64,000 nt of DNA from Entonaema liquescens (taxonomy: Eukaryota; Ascomycota; Sordariomycetes; Xylariales; Xylariaceae). Shown here one piece after another: positions 34,096 through 45,526 of the stretch. How positions within the stretch are numbered: the first letter of the stretch is position 1; each line of letters opens with the position of its first letter. Made by a program: the position numbers and the translations under genes. Location: positions 1,550,001 through 1,614,000 of the forward strand of contig CADCSX010000002.1 of NCBI GenBank assembly GCA_902805475.1. Reading direction: 5' to 3'. The notes beneath the pieces are model-generated. The model was not told the origin of the DNA, did not search any database, and saw only the letters and a program-made list of their open reading frames with translations.

Positions 34096-35766
34096 ATGGC
34101 TAGCCAAGAACACGCCGGCCAATTCGACGAAAAACAACATCCAGAGTTGCCAGGTACTCGGGAAGAGAGTACTTCGAATACGGCTTCTCAAGATAACGTT
34201 CATGTCGCTCCTAAAGACGACCTTGAAGCTGCACAAAGAACTCGAACGAGAGATAGCCGCACGAGGATTTCCCTGGATTTAAGAAGAACCGCTAGTAATG
34301 TCCTCGCACACGCCGCCTCTCACCTTACTACGAGGTCATGGCCGGAGCCACCGCCCCCACCCGATGGGGGCTTAACGGCCTGGGTGCAAGTCGCAAGTAT
34401 GCAGATCCAATGATATTTCCCCAGCCAAGTCTCATAGCTCAGATGCTCGTTTTTAAATATGGTGAAGTTTATTCTCACTAACTGAACACAGTGGGATGGC
34501 TCGTCATTTTCACAACGTGGGGATGGGTTAACTCCTTTGGTAGCTTCCAGACATACTACACATCAACCTTGCCGCAGTCTCCATCTACTATATCTTGGAT
34601 TGGTTCCGTGCAAATTTGGTTTTGCTTGGTGATCAGTGTTTTCTCCGGGCGTCTGCTCGATGCCGGTCTGTTCATTCCGACCTTCTTGGTCGGCGCAGTA
34701 ATCAAGTGCTTGGCATCTTCTTGATGAGCATCTCGACCCAGTACTGGTCTTTGATGCTAACACAAGGTGTACTAACGGGAATAGGGGCGGGGATATTCTT
34801 CACGCCATCCCTTGCCCTTGTCGCGACGTATTTTAAAGATAGGCGTGCCCTTGCTGTTGGATTAGCGACAACGGGAAATTCAGCCGGTGGTATCGTCTAT
34901 CCAGTGGTCGTCAGGAGTTGATCCCAACATTGGGATTCGCTTGGACGACCAGAGTACTAGCTTTATCAATCTCGGTTGCCTATCTATCGTGCTTGTATTT
35001 ATGCGTCCGCGCCTACCCCCTCGGCGGTCTGGACCGATAATCGACTTTGCGGCTTTTCGCGACTTCGCTTATAATGGTGTAGTAGCCGGCATATTTTCGC
35101 TTATGATGGCTAATTACTTCTCCTTCTATTATGTCAGTTCCCATAATCTGTTAGATAATGCTGAGGGAACGGTTTTGTTAACATACCAGCCCAGATCGCA
35201 TCGTTTGGTAGAGAAGCACTTGGCCTCTCATATTCAACCGCTTCAATCATGGTTATTCTTATTAACGGAGCAGGAATACTCTTCCGAGTTATACCGCCAC
35301 TAATCGCAGATCGAGTCGGGCCAATCAACGTAATGGTTCCTGTTACACTTGCGTGGGCGATCGTAGCATTCTGTTGGCTTGCAGTAGATAATGTGCCCGG
35401 TTTATACGTCTTCGCCTGCTTCTATGGTATATGCTCCGGTAGCTTCCAATGTTTAATAGCTACCGCTGTTAGTAAGTCATTTTGAGCCCGATCTATCTAT
35501 AGTTTGTCAATACTGACTTTGTTTGTTTTATAGCCAGTATTACTAAAAGACTTGACACGGTTGGTACGCGACTTGGGATGGCCTTTAGTATCTCTTCGTT
35601 CGCTTCCTTGACAGGCCCGCCAATCGGTGGTGCTATCCAAGCAGCCAATGGTGGTAAATATGTAGGTGCACAAGCATGGGCAGCAACTATGACTACTATT
35701 GGTTTCGTTCTATTCCTTGTTGTGAGGGTGCAAAAAGCTGGGTGGAATCCCAAGGTTAGATTTTAA
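34096..35766 (+). CDS. MFS monocarboxylate-type transporter, three single-base frameshifts
   Basis: Monocarboxylate/riboflavin-type MFS transporter, about 455 residues. Exons: 34096-34396, 34492-35132, 35195-35471, 35534-35766. A long cytosolic N-terminus ends in PPPPPDGGLTAWVQVA, the family entry motif, and exon 2 starts MGWLVIFTTWGWVNSFGSFQ. Within exon 2 the reading frame slips three times, each time by one missing base: at about 34711 (FLVGAVI to QVLGIF), 34911 (YPVVV to ELIPTLGFAW) and 34963 (TTRVLA to FINLGC). After the third slip it is back in the original frame. Residues on both sides of each slip join into normal family sequence, and no nonsense codons occur in the corrected frames. 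A fresh pseudogene or consensus errors are both possible. Confidence 0.8.
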
Positions 35767-36241
35767 GACGGTCTAAGAGATTCTATATATAATGAGCTAG
35801 AATAGAGATGTGTGGTAAAATTTAACACATGTACTTAATTTAGAATATTAATACCTGGAATGGTATACTACCAAGTGGTCCTTTCCCACTGGTATATTGT
35901 ATAGTCCCATGGTACCTAGTACGAGACCGCCTTGGAACGAAAATCGGCCAAGGATAGTAGGGAAATAACCCATTTGTTGAATTAATACCTGCCTACCTAA
36001 GTGCCCAGCCATGTACTTATGTATAGTTAGGATTTTAATTATGAGTATTATTGTATGGATTGACAGTATTTCTTCAAGTCATTATAAGCGTATGGAATGA
36101 GTATGAGAGATAATAAGTCGAGCGAACTCATAATGTATTGTTACACAGCTAATTTACATATGTTGAATAATCAGGAAAAGAATGTGACCAAGCGCTATCC
36201 CTAAAAAGAGAATCTCCCTACTAGTTCAGATCACGTAAAGC
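35767..36241. other. Convergent intergenic spacer
   Basis: AT-rich; no feature recognised. Confidence 0.4.
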
Positions 36242-36652
36242 TTAAGCCTCCCAGGAGACGGGCTCGCCCCTCTTGCTGCCACCAGCATCAGGAGATCCGG
36301 TGCAGTAGTCATCATCCGAGTCGCCGCCAATGCAGCCCCTGGAGCACATCTCCTTGAATTGGATATCGCCGTGCTCGAGGCAGCTCCATAGAGACTGCTG
36401 GACACTGTTTTCGTCTGTGGGCATGTTGTTGGCCCGCAGGTTGGTGATGATCTTGTTGATGTAGTCGCCTATGTCGTGTATTGTTAGCATGGCATTTTAT
36501 GGCATTGGCCGTGGAGATGCTCGTGAGTATGACTTACCCCTTCGAAGGAGATAGGTGCCGCAGTAGATGCCTCCGGTGACACAGCTCTTAGCAGTGGTGA
36601 AGCCAGCGAGGGCGGTGGTGAAGATGATGGCGACTTGAGCGATTTGAACCAT
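36242..36652 (-). CDS. Small secreted cysteine-rich protein (effector-like)
   Basis: 113 residues from exons 36538-36652 and 36242-36468 (69-bp intron). A signal peptide (MVQIAQVAIIFTTALAGFTT) precedes a mature domain starting KSCVTGGIYCGTYLLRRGDY. Seven cysteines are present (SC, YC, SC, MCSRGC and YC contexts), the tail is acidic then basic (DSDDDYCTGSPDAGGSKRGE), and there is no transmembrane helix. Size, signal and cysteine content fit apoplastic effector-like proteins of plant-associated fungi. The CVTGGIYCG-type start recurs in such families as far as I recall, but the function is unknown. The splice junction gives RRGDYINKI in frame. Confidence 0.75.
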
Positions 36653-37576
36653 TTTGAAAGTTTAGAGTAAATAAGTTGTTGAGTTGTTAAGAGGTTTTTA
36701 GCCTAATAGACTTTTGAGAATATTGTGAATGGAAGATTGTTCTTGTTGTTGGTGCTTGTGATTGTGTTTGTTGAGTGATGCAGATAGGTGTTTGAAGTCG
36801 GGAAACTCGTTCAATTTATACACAATCTTCACCTCGTTAATGAGTAGTCTTTTCTTACAGTAGATCATCTGTAGCTCTATTGTTCACTCAATTTTGGTAT
36901 CATTGCAATAGTTGTCGATCTTCGTTCAGCTCAAGTTGTAAGAAACATAGCCTCATCTTCACCTTAGATCCTTTGACCACTTCCTTTCGACGTCATGGCG
37001 ACACCCCTTGCGATCAATTACTAGATAGGTACGCTGTATGGTGTAAATATTAATAGAAGGATCTCCATAGTAGCGTATATTAGCGTGTAGCCTAGGCTAC
37101 AGTAATATCTATTATAAAAAAGTATGATGCTCCAATTTATCGTTTATGGTCCGAAAGACGTAAAAAGGGATCCTTCATGCGAAGAATGCATAATTATTCA
37201 ACAGGTTTTGTCGAAACTAAGACTAAGAGTCTTAAACGCAGCCCAGAAACTGTGGGGCGAGATCTCAGCAAGGGTGGCACAGCCCTTACATAACGAATAT
37301 TATCCCCTGAATTGGCGGTATGAAGCGGGATCCTTACGGACAGGCGGTAACTTAGGTAACCCCAATGTTCCTCATTAACATAATAGGAAATGACCTCTTA
37401 AAGACGACTAATAGTAGATTTAATTGGTCAATCTATCAATACACGAACACGAACCATTCTCTCTGTACATTCTTCTAGGTATTAGGTAATGACCAAATTT
37501 AACTACCATATCTAACTTTGAATAGGTAACTATCTAATGTAGAAAGCTTGACTTGACTGTATTCTAGCTAATGCTT
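36653..37576. other. Intergenic: secreted-protein promoter and ankyrin 3' flank
   Basis: An 84-codon open frame at 37124-37378 has no recognisable features and is not called. No repeats were seen. Confidence 0.4.
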
Positions 37577-38369
37577 TTAGGTAGTGAGGAGATTTCGAAC
37601 TTCGCTCAAATCAGTTCCCTCCTTCTCTTCAGCCTCTTTTACAACTTCAAGGGCCGTTCGGCCTTCAGCATCTTTTTCGCTCAACTTAGCACCGTGCTCT
37701 AGTAGAATTTTCACTATTCCAACATATCCTTTACGTGCTGCAATATGCAGTGCCAGCTCGGGAATTCTACCTTCTACGCTGTCCTTGTCTTGTCTTGCTC
37801 CACGTTCAAGTAGATATCGCACCATAGTTTCGTTCCCTCTTCCCGCAGCAGCTGCAAGCGCTCCCGAGTGCTCTATCTTTGCGCCATGCTCCAGCAAAAG
37901 TGCTGCTGCGCTGGTGTCGTTGTAGAAAGCTGCCACAGAAGCCAAGGGGAATGGTGCAACATCGGGATCTTGGTTTGGATCCGCGCCTTGCTTAAGTAGA
38001 AACTCAAGAAATTTGATCGGTTGTTGACTCTGGCATGCTAGTGCGAGTGGTGTACCGCGTCTGTCGAATTGATAATTGACAATTGTAGGGTCTTTAGAGA
38101 GAAGGGTAGCAAAGTGGTCAATAGACCCGGAGTAAACAGCTGCGCGAATGGAATCTTCGTTAAGAGACATGGCGGGGTATTTTTTAAGGAGAAAAGTGAC
38201 AATATGGATATGAGATTTTGTGTTGCTGCAGTAAGGAGAAGGAGAGTTTAGATTTTGAATGATCTTTTCTGCTGGGGATTCTTTAGCTGTAAGTATTTCT
38301 TCAAGTGTGTGTCGAGCTTCCCTGTGGTAGTAATTCAATTAATCAATAATTTCATAACGAGTCTGCCAT
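37577..38369 (-). CDS. Ankyrin-repeat protein
   Basis: About 251 residues with at least four ankyrin repeats: RGTPLALACQSQQPIKFLEF, AFYNDTSAAALLLEHGAKIE, ALAAAAGRGNETMVRYLLER and ALHIAARKGYVGIVKILLEH, covering residues of about 95-235. There is no signal peptide. The large exon is 37577-38321. Because it has no ATG near its 5' end but does have an acceptor (ACCACAG), a tiny first exon (38359-38369, MADS) with a 37-bp intron is proposed, which gives MADSEARHTLEEIL. That intron is unusually short and the start remains uncertain. Such proteins act as protein-binding scaffolds; the partner is unknown. Confidence 0.75.
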
Positions 38370-38994
38370 AGGAAATACTGAAAGTGCAAAACTAGTATAT
38401 TGATTAACATTAACAAGTGATTTGTTCCAAGTGTTGATTATCATGCTGCCTAAAGGATTTGGTGATCTGCACGGCCTTGATGGCTTATAACAGATCCATA
38501 GTTAGCGATGACGTCGTTTGGGGGCTCAACACTAGTGCATGCAACGCTCATCCTAAGCCAAGCTGATGGCAAGCAAGAAGCTGAAAACCTAGATCTACAG
38601 AGGAGCTTAGTGAGGCTGATCTAGCGATACTATAGTTGTCGATCGCACATCCGATGTTCTATTCACAGAAACATGATGTTCATGAGATCGCAAAAGATTT
38701 CTTGAGGCGGTTATGATTGACCGCTGGGAGGATTAGACGAAAGCTGTGAATTGAAGAGAATGCTATTCTTGTCTGTGTAGACTATTTTGAATTCTCTAGA
38801 GTCTATCAAGTTTAAAGTGTAAAATATCAACTAATAGTATAGCTTTTCAAGTGTATAAAAGAACGGGATGTATCAAGCTATTCAACGATCGAAATAAGCC
38901 ATCAACCACTCATCACTTCTTAGATCACCTCTCTAAGTCAACGCTCAAGCATCCCTAAATCACTCTTCCAGTTATACCAATACCAACATACACC
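38370..38994. other. Divergent intergenic region
   Basis: This is the shared upstream region of the ankyrin gene and the secreted-protein gene at 38995. A TATA box is present at 38854-38860 for the latter. Confidence 0.45.
38854..38860 (+). promoter_or_regulatory. TATA box (TATAAAA)
   Basis: It is about 135 bp upstream of the ATG at 38995, in the right orientation for a highly expressed secreted-protein gene. Confidence 0.45.
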
Positions 38995-39557
38995 ATGAAG
39001 TTCCTTACTACAGTTGTTGCTGGTCTCTCGCTCGCCATCCAGGCTCAGGCGGCTTGTCCCACAGTCCAAGAGATCCAAGACTGGATCAAGAGCAAGGGTC
39101 ACCACCTCGACAAAACCGTTTTCTATACCAGCCCACACAGCACCAACAGAGACGCCATGAACTACGCCAACAAAATCAACGGAAAGTTCTGGGGTAATAT
39201 TTACCCTAACGACCAATACTACCAGTGGCTTGGTGATTGCGGACCGGGACCGGCTCAGGACGAACTGGCCCCTCGCATGTCTGAAGCTCTTGCAAGGGAG
39301 ACTACAGGCTCGGCATATGTCCTGTTGAAGAAAGGCACAACTCCTCGACCCGAGTCGGTTTTCAGTATGATTATTATCACCCCCCTCAGTTTGCCTTGAA
39401 GAGGAGCTAACTCTTAGCAGTGAAATACGAATACCCAAATCTTAATGTCAAGGTCTATGCAGTCAACCCGTCAGACCCTGACGAGAAGAAGGAGTGGACC
39501 CCAGGAACCAACTGGAAGAGAGCAGTTGCATTTGGGGATGTTCCCATGGAAGAGTAA
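38995..39557 (+). CDS. Small secreted protein of unknown family
   Basis: 168 residues from exons 38995-39364 and 39421-39557 (56-bp intron; junction VFMKYEYPN). It has a clear signal peptide (MKFLTTVVAGLSLAIQAQA) with predicted cleavage before ACPTVQEIQDWIKSKG. The mature protein has two cysteines (ACPT and GDCGPGP), is rich in aromatic residues (FWGNIYPNDQYYQWLGDC) and ends acidic (GDVPMEE). I do not recognise the family. With the nearby Cys-rich protein at 36242-36652 it forms a small patch of secreted-protein genes. A core TATA box upstream suggests inducible expression. Confidence 0.78.
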
Positions 39558-40503
39558 TCACGGCAAGGTAGCGATGTTAGGTTCCATCTATTGGCTAGCG
39601 ACAAATTGTGTAAGAGTAGTGTACTTAGGGATGCATTGGCGTTGCTTTACCTTTGCGCGGGAGTTTGTTCTCTATTCACCATAGGGATGGTTAGTTGTTG
39701 AGTTCTGTAGCAATTATGTTATCATTAAAGCTTTGATTCCTCATCTATGATTCCAAATGAAGCGACAAGTCACGTAACATTGCATAGAACTGAACTTCGC
39801 CGCCTCCAGAATAGGCTTAGGGCTGACAATGGAATTCATTGGGGCTGACATACAGTTGATGGAGAACCAATTAACAGGTAGTTTTTCTCTGCCTATAGAG
39901 GCTATACCTGTCGATTTAGAGACATATCGCGACTAGTAGTCGCGGTCCCAAAAGTAAAGTCTATCAGTAGTATAAATCACCTAGGTGCACTCCAGATAGC
40001 GCTCGGCACTTTTTCAGTCTGGACTCACCCCAGAGGGTATCCTAACTACTTCCCAAGGATTCTTGGCTTCAGATGGCGCACGCTTGGCTTCGCTAGTGAG
40101 TATAGGAAATCGACTTGCATCACTATGTCGATCATGCTGTATGCGTAATGTCCTCTCCGCAGCGCAACCCCAACCATCTTTGTACCCCGTGGGGATTGTG
40201 TCAATAGGTATACAGCCTCTTCATTGGTTTATCTCAGAAACTCCGACACGGCTAGAACAAGCAGTCTGCAGGATATTCATATTCGGCGGTACTCCAATCC
40301 ATATCACAAACAGTCACGCGCATCACCTCAAACTCAGGTTACTCAGCTACCAAAGCGGGGAAACATTACCTCGGGGTAGACGGACATACCATTGCTGGAG
40401 TAGTATATCTCGAATATCCCCAGAATGAAACATTATGTCGTTCTGTCGTATTCTTGCCATGACCTATACATGACATACTAAGCTGTACCACCTCAGAGTC
40501 AAT
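39558..40503. other. Intergenic with a 17-bp perfect palindrome
   Basis: No gene is seen. A palindrome CGCGACTAGTAGTCGCG lies at 39928-39944. Confidence 0.4.
39928..39944. repeat. Perfect 17-bp palindrome
   Basis: CGCGACTAGTAGTCGCG reads the same on both strands around its central base. It sits between two tandem genes; it could be a regulator site or chance. Confidence 0.4.
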
Positions 40504-42621
40504 ATGGGTTTATACAGGGAGTTACCAACGGATATTAAGGAGGTGGATATAATCATTGCCGGAGGTAAGGAATATACCAATAGATTGACTTGATTCAGGT
40601 TTGCTAATACTTTGCCGTATGAAGGTGGGACAGCCGGGTGTATCGTAGCTGGACGCTTAACCGAAGCTGATCCAGAGCTCTCGATCCTGGTCATTGAGGG
40701 CGGCCAGGAAAACTATGACAATCTTAAGGTAGTAACGCCGGCACTCTATCCCCTGAACTTCCAACCGGATTCCGAAACAGCAATCTTCTATAAGTCCGCC
40801 AAGTCGAAATATATTGCCAATCGGGAATATATCGTTCCATCAGGGGGTACTCTAGGTGGAGGCTCTTCTATGAATTTCTTGATGTACGTTGGGACGCAAA
40901 TGTAACGTAGAAGATTAAGCATAACTTACAGCGAAGCTTCTCTGAACTAGGTACACGCGAGCTCAACGGGATGACTACGATTCGTGGAATACACCCGGTT
41001 GGACGGCAGATGAACTATGGCCATACCTAAAGAAGGTAATCGCCCATATCTCACGTGTCTACGAACATTGCTAATACATTTACTACTTAAGATCGAGACT
41101 TACCACGGGCCTGGAAAACCAGAACATCATGGTTTCAGCGGTCCAATCCAAGTGTCCGATGGGCCTTTCCGTGGCCGAACCATAGAGGACGACTGGCTAC
41201 GCGCCGCAGAACAAGTCGGATATCCGGAGATAAAAGACCTGCAATGCCTGGACACCAATAATGGCTTTCAGCGCTGGCTCAAGTACGCCACTCCTGAAGG
41301 AAAGCGTTCGGATGTTGCTCGTGGATATGTACACCCTCGACTACGCGATGGTAAACACCCCAATCTTCACGTTCTTGTAGAGCATAATGTAGTGCGTGTT
41401 CTGTTGGACGAAAATAAACGAGCCTATGGAGTGGAGTTTACGCCCAACACGCGATTCCAAGCCAATGTGAACGGCTCGGCACCGCATTCCAAGCAGACAG
41501 TCCGAGCTCGGAAGCTTGTCATCGTGTCGTGTGGCGCCTGCGGTACGCCTCCCGTGCTAGAACGCTCCGGAATCGGTTCTAGAGACATACTGGACCGAGC
41601 TGGCGTTCCAGTCATCCAAGAGCTTCCTGGGGTCGGGATCAACTATCAGGATCACCTGAAATTCCCTTCCGTATTTAAGACATCTCTCAAAGAGGACGAA
41701 ACCGCAGACGCTCTGCTGAGCGGGCGGCTGTCTCTTAAAGATGCCATCACCCAGGAGCATCCTCATCTCGGATGGAATTTTGTGGATCTAGCCTCTAAGA
41801 TTAGGCCAACAGATGCTGAAGCTGTAGCTTTAGGACCTGAGTTTCAGGCTGCGTGGGAAAGAGACTTCAAAAGCCAACCCAATAAGCCACTCATTGTGAT
41901 GGTTGTCGTTAGCGGGTAAGTGAATATCCGAAATTCTGGCTTAATAATACCATCCATAAGCATCGCGGTCCTCAGGGGTGGGTTCATAATGGCTAACACA
42001 ACGTTTGAAAGATTATATGGGGACAATGCTTCGGTATTACCCACCGGTCAATTCATTTCCATCTTGCCCTTCACGACGTATTCCTATTCACGAGGTCATA
42101 TGCACATCACAGGGCCCGAAGTTGGCGATGCTCTCGACTTCGACACGGGCTTCTTCAACGACAAGAACGACGTAGACCTCAAGAAGTTAATTTGGAGTTA
42201 TAAGAAGGGCCGCGAAATCATGCGACGAACTTCTATGTATCGCGGCGAGCACCCGCCCTGCCACCCTAGTTTCCCTAAGGGTTCTAAAGCAGCTCTCATT
42301 GAGGAGTGGAACCAACCTGTTGAGGGCAGCCCAGTTGTCGACTTGGAATACTCGGCAGAGGATGATGCAGCAATCGAGCAGTACATCCGGGAGCACGTCG
42401 AGACTTCCTGGCACTCTCTGGGCACAGCGAAGATGGCGCCGCAAGACAAACTGGGCGTCGTGGACAAGAGCTTGAACGTGTACGGTGTACAAGGACTTAA
42501 AGTCGTGGATATGAGTATTGCACCGGAGAATGTAGGTGCAAATACCGCTAATACGGCAATGGTGATAGGGGAGAGGGCAGCAGATATAATCGCTAAGGAA
42601 CTTGGAATTGTTCTAAAGTAA
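40504..42621 (+). CDS. GMC oxidoreductase, alcohol-oxidase-like (AA3_3 type)
   Basis: FAD-dependent GMC flavoprotein of 624 residues. Exons: 40504-40564, 40625-40883, 40951-41035, 41092-41915, 41976-42621. The ADP-binding motif IIAGGGTAGCIVAGRL is restored by the first intron. GGGSSMNFLMYTRAQRDDYD is the GMC signature 1 region and GACGTPPVLERSGIG is signature 2. The catalytic His-Asn pair lies in SWHSLGTAKMAP and APENVGANTANT. The C-terminal text and the HPSFPKGSKA segment match alcohol (methanol) oxidases, although the length is shorter than the usual 660 or so and no PTS1 tripeptide is present (it ends GIVLK). The natural substrate is unknown; aryl or aliphatic alcohols are likely. There is no signal peptide, so it is intracellular. 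Confidence 0.88.
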
Positions 42622-43761
42622 TGTAGCCGGATGATAATACTACTCCGGCAGCTTAGGGATCCTGGTAGAGTAATGGATAGGATCTTGAGTATATGAACGG
42701 TGTTATGCAACTGGTATTGAAATTGGCAGACTTGTGAACTGGATATCGGTGTGATGACACAAGAGTAAATAACAACACGTCGTTATGATTCCGGCTCGGC
42801 TCAGAATCCTCCAAGTGGCAGATTTCTGTCGTATAATAGACCACATCGTCTAGTCTCAAGTAATGTGTCATTTGGTCCGTAAAAAAGAAATTACGGTGGA
42901 AATACCAGGGCTCCTATGAGCAAAGACCTTTCCAACGCGCGATAGGACCAAATCTAGCGAATGACCGGGCGGCATTATTCCCGATATGTAGGTACCCAAC
43001 CATCACGGTGAGACCGGCGTTGCACAGCTTTATCTACTACCTAGGAGATCAGTTCAACCTATCAGGATATATCGTCCAATGCTTGATGTAGGTAGTAAAT
43101 AATAATCAATTCACTCCCCATTCGTTGCAGGATAATAGAGTAAGAAAGCGGCTCAACCTATATGAGAAGAGAGTAGGCTATTCACGAATAAGACCCTAGA
43201 AAAAGAGTCCAGGGGCTTCAGGAGCTGAAGAATGAATTGCCTTACTGATCGTCGTCAGACTTGTCAACAAGCGGAAAGGCTTCGAATTCGAACGCATTAG
43301 CCCGAAGACCTAAGGCTGCCTGAAATGCTTGTCAGTTCTAAAATTGTGCACGGGAGTTGACACTGTAAAGTGGATTTCATTGGCGGTGCTTAATGCGCCT
43401 GGCCTTTTTCGATGTAGTGAGATCGGAAAAGCTGAATACGATGCTTACCAGTCCGCCAGTTTGTCGGAACACGAGCTATTTGGTCGGGTCCCTGCTGAGG
43501 CTCTACGATGTCATACACAGTACACCCATAAAATAACGGATACATGCTAAATAATGGTCCCGATATGACAAGGATCTCCCTTCCAAGACCCGGCAGTGAA
43601 TGACAAGGGGACTGGATAAAATAGCCTATCAATGCAAACAAGGTACTATAGTGTAAGTCTCTTTGTTATGAGATATTTTGTAGATATATCATGGCATTAT
43701 CCGACGATCTTCTTTGTTTCCCTCCGCCCTCAGCGCGTGTGGTGATTCGAAGCCTACCAAG
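42622..43761. other. Intergenic between two GMC genes
   Basis: No gene or repeat recognised over 1.1 kb. Confidence 0.4.
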
Positions 43762-45526
43762 ATGAAGTCATTCCTAACTTTGGCAGCGATTGCTGGCCTT
43801 CTCAGTGAACCCGTTTACAGCGCACCCACATTTATAAGGCGACAAAACTCGACTAGTTGGGCTACTCAAAAATGGGATGCCATAGTTGTCGGTGCTGGAA
43901 CTGCTGGGATCATCGTAGCTGATAGGTTGAGCGAAGCTGGGAAGAAGACTCTTCTGGTAGAGCTTGGCGGCGCTTCATACGGAGTTACAGGAGGTACAGA
44001 GAAGCCAGCATGGCTCGATGGGACATCAATGAGCCGTGTTGATGTACCTGGTTTATGTGAGTATATACACATATTATCTAATTGCTAAGCTGACAGGTTG
44101 GACAGATAAGAGTATATTCAACGGAAACACGGATATCCTATGCCCTCCCGGTGTTGTGAACTCTTTCCAGGCATGCACTATTGGCGGCAACAGTGCTATC
44201 AACGCCGGACTGTACTTCCAGCCTCCGGCCTCTGATTGGGATGATTACCATCCAGAGGGGTGGAAGAGCGCTGATGTTGAGGGTGCGACACAGAGACTCC
44301 TAGACACACAAGCTTCAATAACAAGCTACTCGACGGACGGCAAGTTCTACATGCAAACTGGATACGATGCGGCAAAGAAATGGCTTGTCGACGGCGCAGG
44401 GTTATCCGAGGTAGTGTTCAACGACACCCCTGATGAGAAGGACATGGTGTTCGGGCGGCCATCCTACAACTATATCGATGGTCAACGAGGTGGTCCAACC
44501 AGGACATACTTGCAAAATGCCTTGAAGAGAACGAACTTCCACCTCCAAACGGGGGTCCACGTCAAGCACATCAACCATGTCAACGGCGTAGCCTCCGGAG
44601 TTACTGCTGAAGTTGATGGCTCCTTAATAGAAATTTGTCTTTCTTCCCACGGCCGAGTGATTCTAAGCGGCGGCGCCATCGCATCCCCAGGGCTCCTAAT
44701 GCATTCTGGCATTGGCCCGCTGGAAACACTCATTAATATGACCGCATCTGGGTTTTTGTCTCTTAACTCCACAACTTGGGTCCCTAACCCATCGGTCGGG
44801 GAGGGTCTTTTCGACAACCCCAACACCTTTATCGAGCTTACCGGCCCGGAAATCGAGTCATACGTTCACGACTACAATAACCCCATCCCTGCAGACAGGG
44901 ACCTTTACCTGTCATCGCGTAGCGGTCCCTACGCTTCCGCATCCCAGACCTCTGCTTTCTGGGCGTACATGCCCAACCCTGACGGCACCAAGACCGGAGT
45001 CCAGGGCACAATCGACTCATCCGGCCACGGGGAATTTGTCGACAACAAGACCATCACGCTGAACATCTATGGTACTTCAGGCTTATACTCGGCGGGACGC
45101 GTTATCCTATCGGACGACGGAAAATTCGTACCGGGTCCTAGCTCTGACATCTACTACAGCGACCCTCGTGACAGCGAGAACATCGCAAAGTTCATCCACA
45201 CTATCTTCCAAGCTCTACCTCCCTCAACACCCGACTCCCCAGCTACCGATGGCCTCACTCCTCTTAACATCCCCCAGAATTCGACTCAAGAGGAAATCCG
45301 CACTTATATTACCACGTGGTCTGACTACGCAGTCGGCTCTGTCCAGCATTGGTCCAGCTCGTGTAGGATTGGAGAGTGTGTAGATGCGGACACAAAGGTT
45401 ATTGGCACAGATAACATCTACGTTGTCGATGCGTCTATAATCTCCCCATTAACTGTAAACCCGCAGTTCGGCGTTATGGTTGCAGGAGAGAAAGGAGCGG
45501 AAAGGATATTGGAAACCTGGAATTAA
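43762..45526 (+). CDS. Secreted GMC flavodehydrogenase, cellobiose-dehydrogenase flavodomain-like
   Basis: 574 residues. Exons are 43762-44056 and 44097-45526 (40-bp intron). A signal peptide (MKSFLTLAAIAGLLSEPVYS) is followed by a short linker and WDAIVVGAGTAGIIVADRLS, then LLVELGGASYGVTGGTEKP, which is typical of CDH flavodomains. Further marks are FQACTIGGNSAINAGLYFQP, GAIASPGLLMHSGIG, and the catalytic region SVQHWSSSCRIG with NPQFGVMVAGEKG near the end, giving the His-Asn pair. No cytochrome domain or carbohydrate-binding module is present, so it resembles the flavodehydrogenase part alone. Such enzymes oxidise saccharides or diols outside the cell and can donate electrons or peroxide to other oxidases. 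It lies in tandem behind the alcohol-oxidase-like gene. Confidence 0.88.

Noticed and set aside
37124..37378. 84-codon open frame between the secreted protein and the ankyrin gene
   Set aside because: No signal, domain, intron or codon pattern supports it.
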